From assembly GCF_002246015.1 (NCBI RefSeq), contig NZ_NOLJ01000001.1, forward strand, positions 1,120,646 to 1,160,488: 39,843 nucleotides of DNA, written 5' to 3'. Position numbers and translations under genes: made by a program. Of this stretch, positions 1 through 7,815 are shown in pieces. The notes beneath the pieces were generated by a model. The model was given only the letters and a program-made list of their open reading frames with translations, was not told the DNA's origin and ran no database searches. The DNA comes from Nostoc sp. 'Peltigera membranacea cyanobiont' 210A. Lineage in GTDB: Bacteria > Cyanobacteriota > Cyanobacteriia > Cyanobacteriales > Nostocaceae. Position 1 is the stretch's first letter. Each line of letters opens with the position of its first letter.

Positions 1-21
1 CCAATCCCCAATCCCCTATTC

Positions 22-2037
22 CTAACTATTTAGATACGTATATCTTCTAAGACTCTGCTCGTAGGTTTGCAGTAGTCGCTGAGATTCCGCTAGGGTAATG
101 CGCTTTTCTTCTAATGCTTTCTCGCAACGTTGGCGAATGTTTTCCACCATATCTTCGGAGTCATACTGGACGTAGCTTACCACTTCACTCATGGTGTCGC
201 CTTTGACAACGTGTTCAATCTGGTAGCCTTTGGGCGTCAATTGAATGTGAACGGCGTTGGTATCCCCAAACAGGTTGTGCAAATTGCCCATGATTTCCTG
301 GTAAGCTCCATTCAAGAACATTCCCAAATAATAGGGTTCTCCAGGTTTGTAGGTGTGCAACTCTAAAACCGATTTGACATCGCGCAGGTCTATAAAGCGG
401 TCGATCTTACCATCACTGTCGCAGGTGAGGTCTGCCAAAATTCCCCGCCGCGTTGGTTCTTCATCTAAGCGGTGGATTGGCATGATTGGGAATAGTTGAT
501 CGATCGCCCAGCAATCTGGTGCTGATTGAAACACTGACATATTGACGTAGTAGATGGAAGCCATAATTTTTTCTAGGTCTTCCAGTTCATCGGGTACGTA
601 TTCTTGCTGTCTAGTGATGGTAAGAATTTTTTGGCAACAAGCCCAGTAGAGGCGTTCGGCTTTGGCTCGTTCTCTGAGGCGTAAAATTCCTAAGTTGAAG
701 CGGCTAATGGCTTCTTCTTTGAATTGTGCGGCGTCATGGTACAACTCTTGGTAATTCTCTTGGTTGATGGATTGATAGCTTTCCCAAAGATAATTAATAA
801 TTGGGGATTCTCCCTCTTGTGGAGGTTCTGGTGAATCGAGGGGGACATCACTGGTACTAAGAACATCAAAAATCAGTACTGACTGATGGGAAGCGATCGC
901 TCGTCCACTTTCACTAATCAGTGTTGGTACGGTAATTTGGCGCTCTGCACAGGTATCTTTTAACTCTGCCACAATGTCGTTGGCATAGTTCTGCATATTG
1001 TAATTTTTCGATGCATAGAAGTTGGTTTGGGAGCCATCATAATCTACGCCCAAGCCGCCACCAACATCAAGGTATTTCATATCCGCCCCCAGCATCGACA
1101 ATTCTACATAAATGCGACTGGCTTCTTGGATGGCATCTTTAATCACGTTAATGGCAGAGATTTGTGAGCCGATGTGAAAGTGCATCAACTGCAAAGAATC
1201 GAGCAGGTTAGCTTCGCGTAACTTGTCAACAGCCTCGATAACTTCAGGCATTGTCAAACCAAATTTAGCGCGATCGCCACTGGAGGTTCCCCAACGTCCC
1301 ATGCCTTGGGTACTGAGTTTAGCACGAACACCTAATATTGGCTTAATACCTAACTGGCGATTGGCATCAATTACCAAATCAACCTCTTCAATCTGTTCTA
1401 AGACGATGACTGGTGTTTGTCCTAGTCTTTGGGCTAACATTGCCGTTTCGATGTATTCTCGGTCTTTGTAGCCGTTACAAATTAACAATGCTCCTGGGGT
1501 ATCCAAAACAGCCAGAGCAATCATTAATTCTGGCTTGGAACCAGCTTCTAAACCAAATTGATGGGGTTTGCCAAATTTCACTAAATCCTCAATCAAATGC
1601 CGCTCTTGGTTGCATTTGACGGGAAACACGCCACGGTAGACACCAGGGTAATTATAGCGAGCGATCGCTTTATTAAAGCAAGCGTTCAACCGCTCAATCC
1701 GGTCTTCCAATATATCAGAAAAGCGAATCAACATGGGAAGTCCCAAGTTGCGCTGTTTCATGGAGTTGACCAATTCAAACAAGTCAAGAGATCCCCCGCG
1801 ATCGCCCTTGGGTGACACGGTAACGTGACCAGCAGCGCTGATGGAAAAATAAGGTTGTCCCCATCCTTCAATCCGGTACAAGGCTTCGCTATCCTCAATT
1901 TTCCAGGAGCGAGGTAAATCTCCTGTGGTAGGACTCGGTGGTAACAGTTTTTTTTGTTTATGATTTTTCACTTCTTTTTGCCCATTGGACGGTACTTGTA
2001 CCACCTCGCCAGATGTAGCAGTTGACTCAACACCCAT
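22..2037 (-). CDS. speA: Biosynthetic arginine decarboxylase (671 aa)
   Basis: Decarboxylates arginine to agmatine, the first step of polyamine synthesis, in the cytoplasm with pyridoxal phosphate. The PLP lysine is probably K141 in the FPVKCNQ motif. The barrel motifs HFHIGSQ and DVGGGLGVDY follow, and the C-terminal domain carries LTCDSDGKID, whose cysteine completes the active site across the dimer in this fold-III decarboxylase family. Length fits the SpeA family (about 630-680 aa). The N-terminal 45 residues are lysine and proline rich and look non-conserved. The ATG at 2037 opens the frame. The gene is divergent from ndk, with 231 bp between the starts. Family assignment is secure; physiological role is inferred from the family. 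Confidence 0.95.
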   Translation of the reverse strand: MGVESTATSGEVVQVPSNGQKEVKNHKQKKLLPPSPTTGDLPRSWKIEDSEALYRIEGWGQPYFSISAAGHVTVSPKGDRGGSLDLFELVNSMKQRNLGLPMLIRFSDILEDRIERLNACFNKAIARYNYPGVYRGVFPVKCNQERHLIEDLVKFGKPHQFGLEAGSKPELMIALAVLDTPGALLICNGYKDREYIETAMLAQRLGQTPVIVLEQIEEVDLVIDANRQLGIKPILGVRAKLSTQGMGRWGTSSGDRAKFGLTMPEVIEAVDKLREANLLDSLQLMHFHIGSQISAINVIKDAIQEASRIYVELSMLGADMKYLDVGGGLGVDYDGSQTNFYASKNYNMQNYANDIVAELKDTCAERQITVPTLISESGRAIASHQSVLIFDVLSTSDVPLDSPEPPQEGESPIINYLWESYQSINQENYQELYHDAAQFKEEAISRFNLGILRLRERAKAERLYWACCQKILTITRQQEYVPDELEDLEKIMASIYYVNMSVFQSAPDCWAIDQLFPIMPIHRLDEEPTRRGILADLTCDSDGKIDRFIDLRDVKSVLELHTYKPGEPYYLGMFLNGAYQEIMGNLHNLFGDTNAVHIQLTPKGYQIEHVVKGDTMSEVVSYVQYDSEDMVENIRQRCEKALEEKRITLAESQRLLQTYEQSLRRYTYLNS

Positions 2038-2152
2038 TTCTTCCTAACCTCTGTTTTTCACCCACGAGTTAACAATTTAGCGCATTCATCTGGGAACGTA
2101 TATGCACCCAAAGATAATTTCTGAGATAAACTCTGATTGGTCAAGAGTCTTG

Positions 2153-2233
2153 TGTCATTAGTGATTAGTCGCTAGTCATTAGTCAAGAGTGCAAAACCCT
2201 TAGACAAAGGACAAAGAACAAAGGACAATTGAC
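2153..2233. repeat. Short tandem heptamer-type repeats
   Basis: Two runs of degenerate short repeats lie in the speA/ndk divergent spacer: a TTAGTCA-type run (2153-2190) and an ACAAAGG-type run (2203-2233). Such heptamer repeats are common between genes in Nostoc-type genomes. They separate the two genes' proximal promoter regions. Confidence 0.7.
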
Positions 2234-2268
2234 TAGATAAAAACTTTATTAAGCTTTGGGAGATCGCA

Positions 2269-2718
2269 ATGGAGCGCACATTTTTAGCAATTAAGCCTGA
2301 TGGAGTCCAGCGGGGATTAGTAGGTGAAATTATCCGTCGCTTTGAAACCAAAGGTTTTACCCTAGTTGGTTTAAAGTTACTAAAAGTCAGTCGGGAACTG
2401 GCTGAACAACACTATGGCGTTCACCGAGAACGTCCCTTTTTTAGTGGTCTAGTGGAATTTATCACTTCTAGCCCAGTGGTAGCGATGGTATGGGAAGGTG
2501 ATGGTGTTATTGCATCTGCCAGAAAGATTATTGGTGCGACAAACCCTTTAACAGCAGAGCCAGGAACGATTCGCGGCGATTTTGGACTCAATATTGGTCG
2601 CAACTTAATCCACGGTTCTGATGCTCCAGAAACCGCGCAACAGGAAATTGCCCTGTGGTTTAAGGATGAAGAATTGGTCAGTTGGCAACCACACTTAACG
2701 CCTTGGTTGCACGAGTAA
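2269..2718 (+). CDS. ndk: Nucleoside diphosphate kinase (149 aa)
   Basis: Transfers the gamma phosphate from ATP to nucleoside diphosphates through a phosphohistidine. The N-terminus [18 protein letters not shown] is the family signature. The catalytic histidine is H115 in the NLIHGSD motif near the C-terminus. The length of 149 residues is standard for the bacterial hexameric or tetrameric enzyme. A GGGAG ribosome-binding sequence lies just before the ATG at 2269. The gene stands alone: speA is divergent upstream and the TerC gene converges downstream. Confidence 0.97.
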   Translation: MERTFLAIKPDGVQRGLVGEIIRRFETKGFTLVGLKLLKVSRELAEQHYGVHRERPFFSGLVEFITSSPVVAMVWEGDGVIASARKIIGATNPLTAEPGTIRGDFGLNIGRNLIHGSDAPETAQQEIALWFKDEELVSWQPHLTPWLHE

Positions 2719-2723
2719 TGGAG

Positions 2724-2782
2724 AGACGCGATTAATCGCGTCTGTACAAAAGTTAGGAGTAGAGACGCGATTAATCGCGTCT
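2724..2782. repeat. Two copies of a perfect 20-bp palindrome between convergent genes
   Basis: AGACGCGATTAATCGCGTCT occurs at 2724-2743 and again at 2763-2782, each a perfect palindrome, joined by a TTAGGAGT-containing linker that is itself repeated and echoed in inverse orientation up to 2819. The position between convergent ndk and the TerC gene would suit a bidirectional terminator, but neither copy is followed by a strong T-run. This palindrome type is a common dispersed intergenic repeat in Nostoc-type genomes. Confidence 0.75.
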
Positions 2783-2819
2783 GTTAGGAGTTGAAAATTA
2801 ATAACTCCTCACTCCTAAC

Positions 2820-3542
2820 TTATTTAGAGACTTCGCTCTTTTCCGGTTTTATTTGGGGTGATTCAGTACCAACGCGCTTGGAAAATCCCCAGCCTAAAAT
2901 CAGGAAGATGGCAGCAATCATGATCCATTCTGGTGGAACTAAACTATCGTTGAGTACTTTCAACAACAAGCGCAAGCCCACCAAGGCGACAGTTACATAG
3001 CCTGCATCCTCTAGGTTTTCGTATTCGTCTAGCCAACGGATAAACAATCCCGCCATGAATCGCAGCGTAATAATACCAATTGTTGCACCCGTTAACACTA
3101 GCCATTTTTCTTGAGAAACTGCGATCGCAGTTGTCACGCTATCCAAAGAAAATGCCAAATCTGTAAATGCAATCACAGGTATCGCTTGCAACAACGAAGT
3201 AAAACGCGGCCCGTGATGGCGATCGTCCTTCGATTCTTCCGAGGTAAAGTGTTGGAATACCAACCACAGCAGATAAGCAGCGCCCAATAATTCAAATTGC
3301 CAGAATTGTTGTACCCAAGTGGCAGTAAGAATCAGGGAGATTCGCAGCACATAGGCAACGACTAAACCAAAGTTCAAAGCTTTACGCTCAAGTTCTTTGT
3401 CTTCCAGCCCCCTAGCGATCGCAGCTAGGGCGATGGCATTGTCGGCAGATAACAGCGCCTCTAAAAGCACCAGGATTACCAGAACTATAAGGGCTTCAAG
3501 GCTGAAATGAAAATCGAGGTAATCAAAAATTCGGTCTAGCAT
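2820..3542 (-). CDS. TerC-family integral membrane protein (240 aa)
   Basis: Multi-spanning membrane protein of the TerC/Alx family, whose members are linked to tellurium resistance and, in Alx/MeeF-type proteins, to manganese export. The family's two intramembrane acidic motifs are present: LSADNAIALA with D34 and FSLDSVTTA with D134. About seven hydrophobic segments can be read. The charged loop at about 101-112 and the polar C-terminal tail from about residue 220 are probably cytoplasmic or lumenal surfaces. The gene converges on ndk. Family membership is clear; the transported ion is inferred. Confidence 0.88.
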   Translation of the reverse strand: MLDRIFDYLDFHFSLEALIVLVILVLLEALLSADNAIALAAIARGLEDKELERKALNFGLVVAYVLRISLILTATWVQQFWQFELLGAAYLLWLVFQHFTSEESKDDRHHGPRFTSLLQAIPVIAFTDLAFSLDSVTTAIAVSQEKWLVLTGATIGIITLRFMAGLFIRWLDEYENLEDAGYVTVALVGLRLLLKVLNDSLVPPEWIMIAAIFLILGWGFSKRVGTESPQIKPEKSEVSK

Positions 3543-3813
3543 TCCGGGTTTCTCAAGCAGAAAAATTAAAATTTGACAAGGACAGAGATTTGCATATTAA
3601 AAAGCGCAATAAATTGCCACTCTAATTCAGCTTAACGCGCTTGTGGTGCATTTTGAAGAGGGTTGAATGTGTGCGATCGCCCTACAAGTGGGGTAATTTG
3701 CGTATAAGTCAATACACCCAAAGTTTTAACATCTAGCTTAGTGCGATCGCAATGGACTGCTGTCAGTTCGCATCTAAAATTAGAAGATGACAACAAAAAT
3801 AGGGTAATAGCTC

Positions 3814-4083
3814 ATGAATATTTCCTTAACAACCGAGCTTGAGCAGTTCATTCAAAGTCAAGTTGCAAGCGGGAAGTACACCTCATCTGAAGAAGTGATT
3901 CTTGCGGGTATTAGGCTATTGGAGGAATGGGAACATATTGACAAGGGTCGGTTTGAGGAACTGCAAAGAGAAATTATGATTGGGGTTGAGCAACTTGATC
4001 GCGGAGAACGACTTGAGGGTACAGAAGTAATCGAGCAATTGCGTCAAAAAAACCAAGCTTTGAGAAAGACTCAGGCAAAATAA
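3814..4083 (+). CDS. ParD-like antitoxin without adjacent toxin (89 aa)
   Basis: The N-terminus (MNISLTTELEQFIQSQVASG, then KYTSSEEVILAGIRLLEE) matches the ribbon-helix-helix DNA-binding domain of ParD antitoxins, which autoregulate the operon and neutralise a ParE or RelE-fold toxin. The C-terminal half is charged and helical, as expected for the toxin-binding tail. No ParE gene follows: the downstream 127 bp has stops in all frames read, and the next gene encodes an unrelated 116-residue protein. It is therefore an orphan antitoxin, or part of a decayed module. Start ATG at 3814; the preceding GGGTAATAG is a weak ribosome-binding site. Confidence 0.82.
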   Translation: MNISLTTELEQFIQSQVASGKYTSSEEVILAGIRLLEEWEHIDKGRFEELQREIMIGVEQLDRGERLEGTEVIEQLRQKNQALRKTQAK

Positions 4084-4210
4084 TGAGAATTAATGGCGTC
4101 TAAATTCAATAAAATCGAATTTTAATTACTAAAGATGTGAATCTTGTAAAATATTGTTTAACAGTTCAGCAACCTCATAAACTAATTTTAATCACGACAA
4201 AGAGAACATA

Positions 4211-4561
4211 ATGTCTAAACCAAACCTTAACTTTCATACCGTCAACAAAAATGGAAATATTATCTTACACTCTAACCACTTAGGTGATGTTGTAGAAGTT
4301 CATATAGACAAACTAAAACGTAGGTTTTACGGTATTCGAGAAGACCGTACTGTAATAGAAGATAGCGGTGATTATGGAAATAATTTTAAACAACCTGTAA
4401 TGCTCTATAAAATCTATTATTCCTTTGAAAAGGATGCTTGGGGAATGAATTATATAACTAAAGATAACAACGAACATAAGTCGATAGATGGTTTTAATAC
4501 AGCTAGAGAAGCTTGGTTATATAGAGAAGCATTAATTGCTGAAGGTATAGCTATAAGATAG
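4211..4561 (+). CDS. Hypothetical protein (116 aa)
   Basis: Not recognised. The product is hydrophilic, with no signal peptide or membrane segment. It has a beta-rich N-terminal half (VVEVHIDKLKRRFYGI) and a helical C-terminus (FNTAREAWLYREALIAEG). The coding sequence is clearly more AT-rich than the neighbouring core genes, which suggests accessory DNA. It sits between an orphan ParD antitoxin and a broken HTH gene, so a mobile or defence-related origin is plausible but unproven. The complete frame and ATG support a real gene. Confidence 0.6.
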   Translation: MSKPNLNFHTVNKNGNIILHSNHLGDVVEVHIDKLKRRFYGIREDRTVIEDSGDYGNNFKQPVMLYKIYYSFEKDAWGMNYITKDNNEHKSIDGFNTAREAWLYREALIAEGIAIR

Positions 4562-4573
4562 ATAACTGTATAG

Positions 4574-4699
4574 TTAAAACAAGCTTGCTACATATTCATC
4601 CAGGTCACTGCGCTTAACCCGCCAACTTCTACCAATCATTTTGGCTTTTAGCGTCCCCTCTTTGAGGACGTTAGTACCTACGGCTTCCGAAGAACTGCT
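4574..4699 (-). pseudogene. 3' fragment of a helix-turn-helix (excisionase-family, HTH_17) gene
   Basis: On the minus strand, about 41 codons end at the stop at 4574-4576. They encode a tail with KEGTLKAKMIGRSWRVKRSD followed by LDEYVASLF. This is the recognition helix plus wing pattern (GRSWRV/I, then R-x-x-L-x-x-Y) of HTH_17 excisionase-like DNA-binding proteins. An in-frame TAA lies at 4700-4702 and no proper N-terminal half precedes it, so the gene is truncated. Such small HTH proteins often act as antitoxins or excision factors. Confidence 0.6.
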
Positions 4700-4872
4700 T
4701 TAATCAGGATGAGCGATGCTCTTAGGGAAGACCAAAAACTAAATTCTCCATTAAAAGATAGGGTATGTTAGCTCACAAATACGGCACTATTCGCATTTAA
4801 TAGACGATGCCTTAATAATGCACCCTACAAATTGGGTATTTTTTACTGGTATTTTGCTAATTATTATATTGA

Positions 4873-5049
4873 GTGAAACCAACTAATGAACAAGCAATTG
4901 AATTATTTAAGGTGTGTCAGGATTTAACTCAGATGTACCTACCAATTTACTTGGTGAGATTAGATGAACGGACAACACGCATTTATATTCTGGCTGGACA
5001 AAGTTTTGAAGTCGAAATATTGCCAAATGGGAGGGTAAGATATTTATGA
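4873..5049 (+). CDS. Small DUF6888-like protein, GTG start (58 aa)
   Basis: A 58-codon frame from the GTG at 4873 to the TGA at 5047-5049. It contains MYLPIYLVRLDERTTRIYIL followed by AGQSFEVEILPNGRVRY. This strongly resembles a family of short cyanobacterial proteins that I believe is catalogued as DUF6888: a helical N-terminus, then LPIYLVRFD and IxILAG motifs with a beta-rich tail. The stop overlaps the next gene's start by 4 bp (ATGA), showing translational coupling to the DUF6887-like gene. A second such pair lies at 32112-32427. Function unknown; GTG is the only sensible start. Confidence 0.68.
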   Translation: MKPTNEQAIELFKVCQDLTQMYLPIYLVRLDERTTRIYILAGQSFEVEILPNGRVRYL

Positions 5050-5413
5050 CTAAGGCAAATTTTCAAGGGATGACTAAACAAGAGTTAAAAGCTTATGTGT
5101 TGGAACATCGGGACGATCGCGAAGCTTTTTATGCATTAACGGACAAACTTAGATAGGACTTACGCACGAGTTACGGAATAACGAACCGCAGAGGCGCAGA
5201 GGACACGGAGAAATCAGAGTTTGAGAGATATTTTGCGTAAGTCCTATTAGAGAAGAACCAGGGATTGAAATTACCTCAACAGAGCAGATGCATGAGCTAA
5301 TTGAAGCAAGGTTAGATGAGGCTGATGCAAGAGATGCTTATAAGGTACTAGAGGAAATTGCAGAGCTGGGGACAACACCCTTGGAAGACATTAAAAGAGA
5401 GCTAGGGATATGA
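5046..5413 (+). pseudogene. DUF6887-like/antitoxin gene split by a MITE
   Basis: The ATG at 5046 gives 36 codons (MTKANFQGMTKQELKAYVLE, then HRDDREAFYALTDKLR) before a TAG inside a 93-bp element at 5154-5246. Removing the element plus one TTAGA duplication (98 bp) rejoins the frame exactly. The restored 89-residue protein continues EEPGIEITSTEQMHELIEAR and ends LEDIKRELGI, with its stop overlapping the toxin start at 5410. The N-terminal half matches the gene at 32112-32309 (a family I believe is DUF6887); the charged helical C-terminal half looks like an antitoxin tail. A 41-residue C-terminal piece might still be made from the ATG at 5288. Confidence 0.72.
5154..5246. mobile_element. 93-bp MITE with 13-bp terminal inverted repeats and 5-bp TSD
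   Basis: The ends are perfect inverted repeats: TAGGACTTACGCA (5154-5166) and TGCGTAAGTCCTA (5234-5246). The 5-bp direct repeat TTAGA flanks both sides (5149-5153 and 5247-5251). The interior has no coding capacity and includes a GCAGAGGCGCAGAGGACAC stretch of a kind seen as a dispersed repeat in Nostoc genomes. It would have to be mobilised in trans by a transposase recognising these ends. Confidence 0.88.
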
Positions 5414-5661
5414 GCTACCAAGTAGCATTAGCACCTTCGGCTGTGCAGAAAATTGCAGAATTGGACTCAGAGGTGCAGCAACGACTAGCACAAAAGTTAG
5501 AGGAACTAGCATTAAATCCATATCCAGAAGATGCTCACCCATTGAAGAACACTGAACGACTGTATAAGGTTCTTTTGGGTGAATACCGCATTATTTACCA
5601 GATTCAAGATCAACCCTTGCTACTAACGGTGATAAAGATTGCACATCTCAAAGATTATTAA
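5410..5661 (+). CDS. RelE/ParE-family toxin (83 aa)
   Basis: A type II toxin of the RelE/ParE fold. It has the family's opening beta strand (SYQVALAPSAVQKIAELD), a helical hairpin, then LYKVLLGEYRIIYQI and a closing LLLTVIKIAHLKDY. RelE relatives cleave mRNA on the ribosome, whereas ParE relatives block gyrase; this sequence (YRIIYQI and KIAHLKDY) is closer to RelE/YoeB-like members. Its start overlaps the end of the antitoxin-like frame by 4 bp. The gene looks intact although its partner is interrupted, so it is either inactive, neutralised by a truncated partner, or controlled by another antitoxin. Confidence 0.85.
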   Translation: MSYQVALAPSAVQKIAELDSEVQQRLAQKLEELALNPYPEDAHPLKNTERLYKVLLGEYRIIYQIQDQPLLLTVIKIAHLKDY

Positions 5662-5753
5662 AGCTTATCTGGAAAAGCGATCGCCTATATGCTACTCAAT
5701 CGCAAGCAAAATAAAACTTCAAAATTTACTCTACCACTACGCAACTAAAAATT

Positions 5754-6233
5754 TTACAAAATCTCTGTCAACTTTACCACCAGACTATCTGCTAAATCCA
5801 ATAACCTGATATCATCTGTATCAATACTATGTCCTTCACCAACTAACAGATTTCTCACAGCAGATAACCTGTCATTGGTTTCAGAAATTCTCCAAACTTC
5901 ATCTAAGTTTACTGCAAAATCAAACAGCGATCGCTCTCTTAAATGCTCTCTTACCCTAACAGCTACACTATCATTACTTACCAGAAATTCTTTAATAGTA
6001 TCTAATTGAAAATTACCTAATATTTCATCATGTCCCCACGTTTCTAGCCAGTCTCCCTCCACATCCTCAACGTAAATATTGACAAAATCAACCCCATAAG
6101 TTAGCCAGTTCTGCTGCATTTGTCGCGCTGTCGCTAAAGCTTCAGCAAATGTATCTACTTGATTGTTGCAGTGAGTTTCTCTTTTATTAGCCATAGAAGC
6201 TGTAATTAGCACGTAAGTATGTAGGCTAGACAC
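5754..6233 (-). CDS. Hypothetical protein (159 aa from GTG)
   Basis: Not recognised. Soluble acidic product: an N-terminal beta strand (HTYVLITASM), then a helix (FAEALATARQMQQNWLTYG), then VNIYVEDVEGDWLETWG, and a leucine-rich helical C-terminus. The upstream start is GTG at 6233; an in-frame ATG at 6194 (M14) is the alternative, but the GTG start keeps the N-terminal strand. Only 28 bp separate it from the preceding minus-strand gene, so the two are probably cotranscribed. Its role may be tied to that nuclease-like neighbour. Confidence 0.6.
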   Translation of the reverse strand: MSSLHTYVLITASMANKRETHCNNQVDTFAEALATARQMQQNWLTYGVDFVNIYVEDVEGDWLETWGHDEILGNFQLDTIKEFLVSNDSVAVRVREHLRERSLFDFAVNLDEVWRISETNDRLSAVRNLLVGEGHSIDTDDIRLLDLADSLVVKLTEIL

Positions 6234-6261
6234 AAATCTGAAATATCAAATTCCTGAAATT

Positions 6262-6951
6262 TCACGAAAATTTTAAATATTTACCACCAGAAAGGTAATC
6301 ACTGTTATACAGGGCCACGTTCACTAACTGGTTCACAAAATTAGTATCCTTGGGATTGTAACTTAAGAACAATCCTCTCTCTATTTCCCACGATCGCAGT
6401 GTATTTTGCCAAGCTTGGTACTTTTGTTGATTGAGTTCTTCACTAACACTGGTAACTTGAATGCACAGTGGTTGATTGTTACGACTAACAATTAAATCTG
6501 TTGCCATAGAAAGGTCGGCAATATAACGCTGCCAAAAACTACCTTCTCGCTGAACAATATCTTGGGCTATTGATCTAATGATATCATTATCAACCTGATT
6601 AAATTCACCTGCCATCAATTTTTGTTTCCAAATATAAAACTTGGAGTCACTTGCATTAATCCATCTAGGAAATAGATAACCATACCAATATCTCTCAATC
6701 GGCGTCATCATCTCGAATTTTGCTTTTTGTTCATCTTCTGAAGGTAAGGATTTAATCATCAGCCATATTGTCGAATCCGTAATCACCTCTAGCAGAAAGG
6801 CGATGACAAAGGGTTTTGCAGTCAGGGAACCTGGCTTGATGTTTTTCACCCAACGATTGATTTGATCTAATCTTCTCGCTAAATTATGATCTATCGAGGA
6901 GGCTTGCTCGATAAGGGACTTTAGCTGATCCTTAATTTCTTGTGCTTGCAA
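6262..6951 (-). CDS. Hypothetical protein with possible restriction-nuclease-like motif (229 aa, TTG start)
   Basis: Helical N-terminal two thirds, including a hydrophobic stretch (KPFVIAFLLEVITD) probably buried rather than membrane-spanning. The C-terminal part has ATDLIVSRNNQPLCIQVTS, resembling the D...(E/Q)xK/T core of PD-(D/E)XK-fold nucleases in which Q-x-T replaces E-x-K. This is a visual impression, not proof. The start codon is TTG at 6951; no better upstream start was found. It heads a two-gene unit with the 159-residue gene and lies 92 bp downstream of the Uma2 gene, so all four minus-strand genes from 8460 to 5754 may form one accessory cluster. Confidence 0.6.
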   Translation of the reverse strand: MQAQEIKDQLKSLIEQASSIDHNLARRLDQINRWVKNIKPGSLTAKPFVIAFLLEVITDSTIWLMIKSLPSEDEQKAKFEMMTPIERYWYGYLFPRWINASDSKFYIWKQKLMAGEFNQVDNDIIRSIAQDIVQREGSFWQRYIADLSMATDLIVSRNNQPLCIQVTSVSEELNQQKYQAWQNTLRSWEIERGLFLSYNPKDTNFVNQLVNVALYNSDYLSGGKYLKFS

Positions 6952-7043
6952 TCGATGCCCTACTTTCAGAAGATTACGCTTTTTTTACACATTGATAACT
7001 AGATTTTAACTTGAAAATGTCTTTAGTTTATTTCCTGATGTAA

Positions 7044-7793
7044 TCAAATATTCTCTAGGTCGATGCCCTGTATACGTAAAGCCTCGCGCAGTCGAGCAAT
7101 TTCTTGCTCTGCTTGTTCGGCACGTTCTTCTGCCTGTTCGGCGCGTTCTTCTGCCTGTTCGGCACGTAAACGTTCTTGTTCAGCTAATTCTTCTGATGAT
7201 AGTATTAATTGATTTTCAGTAGTGAAGAATCTTAATTTACCTTCATAAACTCCTAAATAAAGTTCTAACTGCTGACTCCACAAACGTCCATCAGTGGTTA
7301 CTTGGATTTCTTGATACTTACCATCAACTAAATGAAATCCCTGAAGTTCCATTGTTACAGGATCAAACCAGAAATAATCTGGTGTACGGAAGGTATCTTG
7401 GTAAACTTGTTTTTTTAAACCTTTATCAACTGCTGTCGTTGAACTTGACAAAATTTCCACAATCAAGTTGGGATATTTGCCGTCTTCTTGCCAAACTACC
7501 CAACTCTTACGGTCTTTTTTTTGGGTTCCCAAAACTACAAAAAAGTCTGGGCCGCGGAAATATTCTGATTTTTTCTGGTTAGGACTATAGTAAATCGTCA
7601 AATTGCCAGAAGAGTAGAAATCTTGCCTCTCTCGCCACCACAATTTAAGTATGCGAATCAGCAAATCAATTTGTTCTCGGTGCAGGTCACTTTCCAAGGG
7701 TGGTTCGTCACTCAGTATATCGCCAGGAGGAAAAATAACTTCATCCTCTGAAATATTATCAGAGATGATTTCTAGAGTAGCAGGTTCAGACAT
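7044..7793 (-). CDS. Uma2-family putative endonuclease with coiled-coil tail (249 aa)
   Basis: Member of the Uma2 (DUF820) family, a PD-(D/E)XK nuclease-fold group greatly expanded in cyanobacteria and mostly of unknown function. The core is visible: RGPDFFVVL supplies the aspartate, LIVEILSSST the glutamate, and KGLKKQVY the lysine. The C-terminal 50 residues form a charged coiled coil made of near-perfect seven-residue repeats (AEQAEER). The protein is closely similar to the Uma2 protein at 35860-36600, so the two are paralogues. It starts 22 bp after the end of the HSDR-like gene and is probably cotranscribed with it. Confidence 0.85.
   Translation of the reverse strand: MSEPATLEIISDNISEDEVIFPPGDILSDEPPLESDLHREQIDLLIRILKLWWRERQDFYSSGNLTIYYSPNQKKSEYFRGPDFFVVLGTQKKDRKSWVVWQEDGKYPNLIVEILSSSTTAVDKGLKKQVYQDTFRTPDYFWFDPVTMELQGFHLVDGKYQEIQVTTDGRLWSQQLELYLGVYEGKLRFFTTENQLILSSEELAEQERLRAEQAEERAEQAEERAEQAEQEIARLREALRIQGIDLENI
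7105..7170. repeat. 21-bp tandem repeat encoding coiled-coil heptads
   Basis: About three tandem copies of a 21-bp unit (core TTCTTCTGCCTGTTCGGC on the plus strand) lie inside the Uma2 gene. Each encodes one heptad (AEQAEER). Copy number can change by slippage without breaking the reading frame. Confidence 0.75.
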
Positions 7794-7815
7794 CAGCGAT
7801 CGCTCCGCAATTTAT

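Noticed and set aside
4084..4210. Search for a ParE partner right after ParD
   Set aside because: All frames close quickly; the first ATG frame ends after six codons.
5154..5246. Reading the MITE as an IS630-type insertion with TA duplication
   Set aside because: Removing it with a TA duplication leaves a stop codon in the frame, whereas the 5-bp TTAGA interpretation restores an 89-codon gene overlapping the toxin start.
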